DNA of 7,915 bases, taken from assembly GCA_022865555.1 (NCBI GenBank), contig JALHTD010000196.1:1-7915 (forward strand). The letters run 5' to 3'. This stretch comes from Thermoanaerobaculaceae bacterium. GTDB taxonomy: Bacteria > Acidobacteriota > Thermoanaerobaculia > Thermoanaerobaculales > Thermoanaerobaculaceae. Within the stretch, counting starts at the first letter, position 1, and the number at the start of each line of letters is the position of its first letter. Positions 1 through 5,648 of the stretch are shown piece after piece. Under the pieces are notes generated by a model. It was not told the DNA's origin and made no database searches. It saw nothing but the letters and a program-made list of their open reading frames with translations. Both the position numbers and the translations under genes were made by a program.

Positions 1-1
1 C

Positions 2-829
2 CAGGTTCAGCTCCCCCGCGAGATCGCTGGCCGGGAGGCCAAACGCCGGTTCTCCGCGCGCCTTGGCGTTAGCGAAGACGATGTCGCGGCCATCTACATC
101 ACGCCCTGCCAGGCGAAGGCAATCTCCATCCTTCAGCCCGCCGAAGGGGCCGTGAGCCATCTCGATGGCACCCTGGGAATCACTGATGTCTACAACGCCG
201 TCCTCGCGCATGCGAGCCTGCAGAGGGCTGAGGCAAGCGAGGCCCGTAGGCCGCCGATCATCCGCAATTCCACGTTCCTCCATTGGCACATGAGCGAGGG
301 AATGGGCCGCGTGGTTGCTGGCCATAGGTATCTGCTGGTGACAGGCTTGTCCAACATCATTCAGGTGTTCGACGACATCGAGAAGGGGAAGTTGCGGAAG
401 GTGGATTTCCTCGAGGCGTACAACTGTTGGAGCGGATGCACGGCGGGCAACCTGACGGTCGCCAACCTCTATGTCGCCCAGAGCAAGTTGCATTCTCTCG
501 TCAGCACGCTTCCGGAAATCGACTGCGAGACTGAGGCCGAAATCGAGAGGCGTTATCCAAACGAGGATTTCTCTCTGGAGCGTCCAATCCGACCCCGCCC
601 CGTTCGGGGCCACACCGGGAGCCTCAAGGAGAAAGTCCAGGCGATCCAGCGGGCGGAGGCGACGCTTGCGACGCTGCCTGGCCTCGATTGCGGACTCTGT
701 GGCGCCCCCACGTGCAAAGAACTTGCGAGAGACATCAGCATCGGGGACGCGACCACAAAGGACTGCATCTTCTTTTCGAAGGATCGCCTGCAGGATCTCC
801 GGCGTGCGTATCTATCTCGGCCACAATAG
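2..829 (+). CDS. [FeFe]-hydrogenase large-subunit-like protein with C-terminal 4Fe-4S (FeS) domain, 5'-truncated
   Basis: The reading frame is open from the left edge, so the N-terminus, including the first H-cluster motif and any ferredoxin domains, lies outside the window; 275 residues are visible. The piece matches the C-terminal half of the Fe-only hydrogenase large-subunit fold. TPCQAK at visible residues 34-39 keeps the Cys and the Lys three residues later of the canonical MPCxxK motif. EAYNCWSGCTAGN at 138-150 corresponds to ExMxCxxGCxxGGG, keeping E138, C142 and C146 but losing the Met and the glycine run. A cluster-binding module follows: C230-x2-C233-x4-C238-x16-C255, the FeS-domain spacing also seen in RnfB and corrinoid Fe-S proteins. 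The protein ends 20 residues later, without the PAS, phosphatase or kinase domain of many sensory hydrogenases. The family is confident. Catalysis is doubtful, and a redox-sensing or electron-transfer role is inference. Confidence 0.85.
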   Translation, partial: QVQLPREIAGREAKRRFSARLGVSEDDVAAIYITPCQAKAISILQPAEGAVSHLDGTLGITDVYNAVLAHASLQRAEASEARRPPIIRNSTFLHWHMSEGMGRVVAGHRYLLVTGLSNIIQVFDDIEKGKLRKVDFLEAYNCWSGCTAGNLTVANLYVAQSKLHSLVSTLPEIDCETEAEIERRYPNEDFSLERPIRPRPVRGHTGSLKEKVQAIQRAEATLATLPGLDCGLCGAPTCKELARDISIGDATTKDCIFFSKDRLQDLRRAYLSRPQ

Positions 830-1175
830 CAAATGCGGGTCGGCGGCATCGCCTTCTCACGGTTCTGGTGTTCCCTTGTGGGCCTCGAGGTTGAGCGGGC
901 GTTCCTTTGGCGCGAGTCGGCGCCTGCGGAGGAGGAGGTCTTGCAGTGTGCGCTCGGCTTCCCGCGCCGGCCTGACAGATTCCCTCGTACGACGGGCCGC
1001 GACCGCTCTTAGTTGCTGCCGGCGGCGGCTGGCGCACCGCCGGAACTCGGTGTCCCCTCAGCGCACGTCCCGTACGGTGAGCAGCGGGGGTCCCACGTCC
1101 ACTCGACCACCCAACCTGACGGTTCAGGCCCCTTGTCCTCCTTTGCGTTCACCATGACTGTGGACCAGGGTCGGA
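830..1175. other. Convergent intergenic region, 346 bases
   Basis: This gap separates the plus-strand hydrogenase-like gene from the minus-strand asnB. No conserved gene, tRNA or known RNA is recognisable. It contains a perfect 7-bp inverted repeat (1019-1025 with 1037-1043, CCGGCGG/CCGCCGG, 11-base loop), which could form a hairpin in either transcript. It has no T-run on either side, so it is at best a weak bidirectional terminator candidate. Two short open frames, described separately or in the findings, run toward each other and their stop codons overlap at 1009-1012. A palindrome CCTCGAGG lies near 884. Confidence 0.6.
1009..1155 (-). CDS. Possible small protein (48 aa), tryptophan-containing, unknown
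   Basis: I do not recognise this product. An ATG at 1155 opens a 48-codon frame ending in TAA, beginning about 20 bases after the asnB stop on the same strand, so it could be the last cistron of that operon. The peptide has an acidic/lysine start, a central stretch WVVEWTWDPRCSPYGTC with three Trp and two Cys, and an Ala/Gly/Ser-rich tail. Third codon positions are mostly G or C (about three quarters by my count), as expected for coding DNA here, but random frames in GC-rich DNA can look similar. There is no Shine-Dalgarno sequence before the ATG. An AAAGGAGG sequence lies inside the frame instead, with no start codon at usable distance. It has no signal peptide or membrane segment. It may be a chance ORF. 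Confidence 0.25.
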   Translation of the reverse strand: MVNAKEDKGPEPSGWVVEWTWDPRCSPYGTCAEGTPSSGGAPAAAGSN

Positions 1176-3035
1176 TCAGGTCAGTTCGCGCGAGTCCGCC
1201 CACTTCAGCCACTCGCTCAGCACGAGCAGCGTCCACAGTGGACGTGCGTGGTCGTTCTTGAGCTGGCGGTGCTCCTCCAGGAGAGCCTTCGCTTCGGATG
1301 GCCGGATGCCGACGTCCCCCAGCAGCGGGTTTCCGAGGTGTCCTTCCGCCCACTCGTACAGGGGACCCCGCAACCACGCCGTGAGCGGCACGGAGAGCCC
1401 GCGCTTCTTGCGATGCACGATCGCTCGCGGCAGGTAGTGGAGGGCATAGGTCTTGAGGAACGCTTTTGTGGTGACGCCCTTGACGCGTTCCTCCACCGAC
1501 AACCCGGCCGCGAACTCCATGACCTCCGGGTCGAGGAAAGGAGCCCGCAGTTCGATGGCGGAGAGCATGCTCGCCCGGTCGGCCTTGGTCAGCAAACCTT
1601 CCGCGAGGGTGTTCTCGAGGTCGTAGCGCTGCAGCGCATCGAGCAGCGCCTCATCCTCGTGCTTGGGTTCGAACTGTGGCGTCACGGGCTCCACACCGAG
1701 ACGCTTCAACAGCGCCGGATCGATGCTGGCCGTCCACAGCAGGTGCCGTGCCATGCCCTCGAGCTCAGCCCCATCCACGAACTTCTTCAGCAGGAAGGAG
1801 AGAGGCATCTTCTTCTGGCTCGGGGGCCAGCGTCTCACGATGGACCCGATCGCCGACTTGATGGGGTTGGGCAGGGCGGCATAGCCCGCGCTGACCCGGG
1901 CACCGATGTACGTGGGATACCCTCCGAACAGCTCGTCTCCCCCTTCGCCCACCAGCGCGATCTTGGCGTCCTGCGCGGCGCGCCTCGCGAGAAGCGCGGC
2001 CGGAATCCATGCGGGATCTGCGAGCGGTTCGCCGGTGTGCGCGATCAACCCTGCAAGCTCGCGCGGAAAGTCGTCGGCTTGCACCCACACCGTTTCGCAG
2101 GGGATCTTGAGCATCTGCGCTACCTGCTGTGCGAAGGAGCCCTCGTCGAACGACGGCTCGTGGAAGCGCAGCGTGTACGCGGTCAGCGGGTACTCAGGGC
2201 GAAGGCTCCGGAGGACAGCCGCGACCAGTGAGGAGTCGACGCCCCCACTGAGGAACACGCCGTATGGAACATCCACCTCGCTCTGGCGATGCACGGCGTG
2301 ACGGAAGATGTTGTCGAACGTCTGGGGATCGGCCCTGTGCCTCGGGGCCGGAGGGAGGTTCCACCGCCAGTAGCGCCGGTGTTCGGTTGTGTGCCGGCTG
2401 AAGATGACGACCTCGGCCGGTCTGACCTTGCGGATGCTCCGGAACGGCGACTGGGGGGCGCCGAAGTATCCCCGCTGCAGGTAGTCACGGATACCCTGGA
2501 TGTCCCTGGGCAGCGGGCGGCTCAACGCGGTCACCAGCGAGGCGATCTCCGAGGCGAAGCTCACACCGGTCTCGTCGGCCGCGTAGAAGAGCGGGCGCTC
2601 GCCTGCCCGGTCCCGCGCCAGCAGCAATCTTTCCTGTGCCGGGTCCCATATGGCCAGCGCGAAAGCCCCGTTGAGCCGCTGCACAGACTCGGGGCCCAGG
2701 AGCGTGTAGAGGTCCGCGATCACCGCGACGTCGTTCTTCGCACTCACCGTTCGCCCCTGTGCGGCGAGGAACTCCTTCAGTTCTTGGTGGTTGTCGATCT
2801 CGCCGTTGCAGACGACGACGACACCGCTGCCCTCGTGCACCATGGGCTGGGCACCGTCCTGCAGCCCACGGATGATCAAGCGCGCCGCCCCGAGCACGGC
2901 CGCGCCGCTCTGCACGGTGCGCTGGTCGTCCGGACCGCGGTGCGCCACGGCCTCGACCATGGCAGCGGTCTGCAGCAGACGATCCTGCGGACCCGCCATG
3001 CTCTCCCAACGAACGGTTCCCGCGATTCCGCACAT
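1176..3035 (-). CDS. asnB: AsnB-type glutamine-hydrolysing amidotransferase (asparagine synthase family)
   Basis: A 619-residue class II glutamine amidotransferase fused to an ATP-pyrophosphatase synthetase domain. The start is fixed by MCGIAG: Cys2 is the N-terminal nucleophile exposed after Met removal. Glutaminase landmarks are RGPDD (33-37), R52, CNGEIDNH (76-83) and RDRAGERPLF (141-150). The synthetase domain has the PP-loop SGGVDSS (263-269), GEGGDELFGGY (363-373) and, further on, the KADRASM and ELRAPFLD motifs. The enzyme would hydrolyse glutamine and channel ammonia to an adenylated carboxylate. Its ATG overlaps the TGA of the preceding ArnT-like gene (TGATG), with AGGGA 8 bases upstream, indicating translational coupling. 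In this glycosyltransferase setting it may amidate a sugar acid, like AsnB homologues in O-antigen clusters such as WbpS, rather than aspartate. The family is sure and the substrate is not. The complete glutaminase domain argues against a lasso-peptide cyclase. Confidence 0.92.
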   Translation of the reverse strand: MCGIAGTVRWESMAGPQDRLLQTAAMVEAVAHRGPDDQRTVQSGAAVLGAARLIIRGLQDGAQPMVHEGSGVVVVCNGEIDNHQELKEFLAAQGRTVSAKNDVAVIADLYTLLGPESVQRLNGAFALAIWDPAQERLLLARDRAGERPLFYAADETGVSFASEIASLVTALSRPLPRDIQGIRDYLQRGYFGAPQSPFRSIRKVRPAEVVIFSRHTTEHRRYWRWNLPPAPRHRADPQTFDNIFRHAVHRQSEVDVPYGVFLSGGVDSSLVAAVLRSLRPEYPLTAYTLRFHEPSFDEGSFAQQVAQMLKIPCETVWVQADDFPRELAGLIAHTGEPLADPAWIPAALLARRAAQDAKIALVGEGGDELFGGYPTYIGARVSAGYAALPNPIKSAIGSIVRRWPPSQKKMPLSFLLKKFVDGAELEGMARHLLWTASIDPALLKRLGVEPVTPQFEPKHEDEALLDALQRYDLENTLAEGLLTKADRASMLSAIELRAPFLDPEVMEFAAGLSVEERVKGVTTKAFLKTYALHYLPRAIVHRKKRGLSVPLTAWLRGPLYEWAEGHLGNPLLGDVGIRPSEAKALLEEHRQLKNDHARPLWTLLVLSEWLKWADSRELT

Positions 3036-4786
3036 CAGTCGCGTCCCTGGGCGGGAATCAGCGCGCCCCACCAGCCGGGAGTCAGCTCCCGGAACGCGGC
3101 GCCGCGGGCCGCCGCCAGTTCGTTCGCCCGCGCATCTGTCCTCGTTCCACGGCTCAGCATGAGCACCGGTTTCTTCTTCGAGCCGATCCACCCCTGGACG
3201 TCGTCGAGGTGCACCACCTGCTCCGGCCACTTCGAGGGCTTCTTCAGTGTGAACGCGATGTAGTTGCTGGGAATCTCGTGTCCGTCTTCCGTGATGACGG
3301 TCATGGTCTGCCCCAGGTAGAACGGCAAACCCGGGGCGAAGCACCGGTAGCCTGCGATCTCCGCGCCGGCCGCTCCGCGCTCCTGGATGGCTCGGGCCAG
3401 TCGGCGCGAGGAACGCGCCTCCGCATAGACTGAGACCTCGCGGCCGCCCACCGCGAGGACGAGCAGCGACGGCAGCACGAAGGCCCCCAGCATTGCGGCG
3501 ATGCTCCGGCTCGCCCGCGCGGCGAGAGCTCCCGCAGCGATGACCAACAGCGCGATCAACAGCGGCTGGAGCCAGACGTCTGCACGAACGAGGTCAGTGG
3601 GCGGAATGTCAAAAGCCGCCTGCAGAGAAAGAAGACCCAATCGGTGCGCGGCCAGGAGGAGCCCTGCTGCCCCGGACACGATCGTCAGCATCACGGCGGC
3701 CCTCCGGATCAATCGTGCGGCCGCCCCTGCCGGGTTCGCCGTGGCCAGATCGAACACGCGTGCAGTCAGCATTCCCAGCGCCACCACGCCGGGGAGCACG
3801 TACCCCGGGAGCTTCGACCTGGAGATTGAGAAGAAGACGACCACCACGACCGGGAACGTCGCGAGCAGCAGGTCTGCCCGCGCCGCGTCCTTCCTGCGCT
3901 GCCAGCCACGAACGACCATCTCCGGCAGCAGGAGGCTCCAGGGGAAGAACACGGCGGCTATCAGCGGGATGTAGTAGTAGATCGGCGCGCCGCGGTGGAA
4001 CTCCGCAGAAGACGTGAAGCGCGCCAGCGACTCCTTGACCAGTCCATAGTAGGGAAAATCCGGCCTCTGCAATGAAAGCGCCACGAACCAGGCAAGCACC
4101 GGCACGAAGAACACCAGCAGATGAAGGGGCGAGAAGAAGCGTTTGCCACTCTTGACGCCCGCGACCCGGGCGTACACGACCAGCCCGAGGAGCGGGAGCA
4201 GGAACCCCACCGGGCCCTTCACCAGGGTTGCAAGCGCCGCCGCCAACACGGTCAGGACATGCCACGTGGCGGCGCTTGGTTCCTCGCGCTTCTCCAGCGC
4301 CACGAACCCTGCCAGGAGCGCCGCGCACACGAAGAAGGTGAGCGCCATGTCGAAGATCACGATGCGGGAGAAGCCGATGAACAGAGGGGTGGTCCCGACG
4401 ACAAGGACAGCCGTGGAGGCCGCGCGGTCCCCGTAGGTGTGCCGGCAGAAAAGCCAAACCCGGACCAGTGTCAGCGCTCCGAAGAGGGCCGACGGCAGCC
4501 GCGCCGCCGTTTCGTTCTCGCCAAACACGGCCAGGGAGGCGGCCACGGCATCGAAGTAGAGGGCCGGCTTGTCCAGATACGGCATCCCGTTGTAGAGCGG
4601 TACCAGGAACGAGCGCGCAGCTTTCATCTCGCGCGCGACTCCGGTGTTTCGACCTTCGTCCGGGTCCATCAGGGGTGACGAGCCCAGGCCGATGAAGATG
4701 CAACCGGCCGCGACCACCCATGCCAGCAGGAACGCAGCGCTTTTCTTATGCACTGCCGGTCCCGCCCGGCTTTCCGGCTTGCGCAT
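3035..4786 (-). CDS. ArnT-like polytopic membrane glycosyltransferase (GT39/GT83 type)
   Basis: An integral-membrane enzyme of about 583 residues that would transfer a sugar from a polyprenyl-phosphate donor to an envelope acceptor on the periplasmic side. After a first membrane segment (about 14-35) comes the acidic loop motif DPDEGR (41-46), then PYLDKPALYF (69-78) and ENETAARLPSALFG (90-103), all hallmarks of the ArnT family. About eleven further hydrophobic segments follow, then a soluble C-terminal domain of roughly 120 residues; length and topology fit ArnT. In the family the acidic pair is usually followed by RYAE; here it is RNTG. The start is uncertain. ATG 4786 is used here; GTG 4753 would give 572 residues and only an 8-base overlap with the upstream stop, and ATG 4846 would give 603. 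None has a strong ribosome-binding site. The gene overlaps both neighbours. Donor and acceptor are unknown: aminoarabinose, galacturonic acid or another sugar are all possible. Confidence 0.88.
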   Translation of the reverse strand: MRKPESRAGPAVHKKSAAFLLAWVVAAGCIFIGLGSSPLMDPDEGRNTGVAREMKAARSFLVPLYNGMPYLDKPALYFDAVAASLAVFGENETAARLPSALFGALTLVRVWLFCRHTYGDRAASTAVLVVGTTPLFIGFSRIVIFDMALTFFVCAALLAGFVALEKREEPSAATWHVLTVLAAALATLVKGPVGFLLPLLGLVVYARVAGVKSGKRFFSPLHLLVFFVPVLAWFVALSLQRPDFPYYGLVKESLARFTSSAEFHRGAPIYYYIPLIAAVFFPWSLLLPEMVVRGWQRRKDAARADLLLATFPVVVVVFFSISRSKLPGYVLPGVVALGMLTARVFDLATANPAGAAARLIRRAAVMLTIVSGAAGLLLAAHRLGLLSLQAAFDIPPTDLVRADVWLQPLLIALLVIAAGALAARASRSIAAMLGAFVLPSLLVLAVGGREVSVYAEARSSRRLARAIQERGAAGAEIAGYRCFAPGLPFYLGQTMTVITEDGHEIPSNYIAFTLKKPSKWPEQVVHLDDVQGWIGSKKKPVLMLSRGTRTDARANELAAARGAAFRELTPGWWGALIPAQGRD

Positions 4787-5576
4787 CGGCACGGAGGCCC
4801 GAACCTTCCGGGGCCTGGGCGTCGCTGCCTGCCAGATCGAGTGCATCGGTGAGCTTCATCCTTCGGCCGAGCCACAGCACTCCAAGGATGTCCACGATGC
4901 CCACCCACAGACGGTCGTGCATGCCGTAGTGCGAGCGCCCCTTTGCCCTGGGCCGGTGGCTCACCGGAACGGAGACCACCTGCTCCCCCGCTCTCTGGAA
5001 GAGGGCGGGCAGGAAGCGATGCATGTGATCGAAGTGCGGCAACTTCAGGAAGACGTCGCGCCTGAAGACCTTCAGGCCGCATCCGATATCGGGCGTGTGG
5101 TCCCGGAGCACCCACCCGCGAACGCCGTTGGCGACCTTCGAGGAGACTCGCTTCAGCCAGGTGTCTCTGCGCTTCACGCGCTGCCCGCAGATCATCGCCG
5201 GACCTTCAGGGGCCTGTGCCCCTGACAACTTCGCAAGCAGTGCGGGGATATCGGCCGGATCGTTCTGCCCGTCGCCGTCGAGCGTGACGATCCACTGCGC
5301 GCGCGACGCGCGCACGCCGGTCGCCAGCGCCGCGCTCTGGCCGCTGTTCCTGACGTGCCGTAGCGGGCGCAGCCTGGGATACCTGGTGAGGCACTCCTTG
5401 AGGATTCGCGGCGTGGCATCGGTGCTGCCATCGTCCACGTAGACCACCTCGTAGTCGAGCACGCCCTCGAGCGCGGCGTGGATCTCGGCCAGCAGAGGCG
5501 CCACGTTCTCGGCCTCGTTGTGGACCGGCACGACCACCGACACCGCCGGGACGGTGGTGGCTACACGCGCGCTCAT
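4746..5576 (-). CDS. GT2 glycosyltransferase, polyprenyl-phosphate sugar synthase (DPM1/ArnC-like)
   Basis: A 276-residue family 2 glycosyltransferase that most likely moves a sugar from a nucleotide donor to undecaprenyl phosphate at the cytoplasmic membrane face. With the ATG at 5576, the GT-A motifs are VSVVVPVHNE (13-22), DDGSTD (48-53), and DGDGQNDP (100-107), the last being the metal-binding DxD in its DPM1-type form. DIGCGLKVFRRDVF (163-176) and HRPRAKGRSHYG (207-218) are also typical of the DPM1/DPG-synthase branch. Unlike ArnC or GtrB it has no pair of C-terminal membrane helices, only one hydrophobic stretch (223-237) and then a low-complexity tail of about 35 residues. A GTG at 5618 would add 14 residues but lies upstream of the possible -10 box, so ATG 5576 is preferred. 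Its TAA overlaps the start region of the ArnT-like gene, consistent with supplying that enzyme's donor. Confidence 0.9.
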   Translation of the reverse strand: MSARVATTVPAVSVVVPVHNEAENVAPLLAEIHAALEGVLDYEVVYVDDGSTDATPRILKECLTRYPRLRPLRHVRNSGQSAALATGVRASRAQWIVTLDGDGQNDPADIPALLAKLSGAQAPEGPAMICGQRVKRRDTWLKRVSSKVANGVRGWVLRDHTPDIGCGLKVFRRDVFLKLPHFDHMHRFLPALFQRAGEQVVSVPVSHRPRAKGRSHYGMHDRLWVGIVDILGVLWLGRRMKLTDALDLAGSDAQAPEGSGLRADAQAGKPGGTGSA

Positions 5577-5605
5577 GCCTGCTTCACTTGTTTCCACGTC
5601 AGCGG

Positions 5606-5634
5606 ATATTAATGGCACCGGAGAACAAAATACA
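5606..5634 (-). promoter_or_regulatory. Possible sigma70-type promoter for the GT2-ArnT-asnB operon
   Basis: The gap between the amylase stop and the GT2 ATG contains an AT-rich patch that stands out in this GC-rich window. On the minus strand a TAATAT hexamer (5611-5606) is preceded after exactly 17 bases by TGTATT (5634-5629). The -10 box matches consensus at four of six positions, and the -35 box is weak. Transcription would start roughly at 5595-5600, just upstream of ATG 5576, which fits that start better than GTG 5618. This is weak evidence: AT-rich patches produce such matches by chance. Confidence 0.25.
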
Positions 5635-5648
5635 GCGGATGCGGTGCG

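Noticed and set aside
1019..1043. GC hairpin between convergent genes as a true intrinsic terminator
   Set aside because: No T-run follows on either strand, so it is only mentioned within the intergenic description.
1176..3035. AsnB-like protein next to a small peptide frame, suggesting a lasso-peptide system
   Set aside because: The AsnB has a complete glutaminase domain with Cys2, unlike lasso cyclases, and there is no leader-peptidase (B protein) gene or typical precursor with a leader Thr before a core Gly.
1248..3263. Long plus-strand open frames (about 325 residues each) opposite asnB
   Set aside because: Composition is rich in Arg, Gly and Pro without motifs, and they mirror the minus-strand gene, as expected for antisense frames in GC-rich DNA.
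3036..3344. N-terminal extension of the asnB frame giving 722 residues
   Set aside because: MCGIAG at 3035 fixes the mature N-terminal Cys; the extra 103 residues are Arg/Gly-rich out-of-frame reading of the ArnT-like gene.
5296..5314. Perfect 8-bp inverted repeat with a 3-base loop, alternating CG (TGCGCGCG / CGCGCGCA)
   Set aside because: It lies inside the GT2 coding frame and is explained by Ala and Arg codons in GC-rich DNA; no regulatory context.
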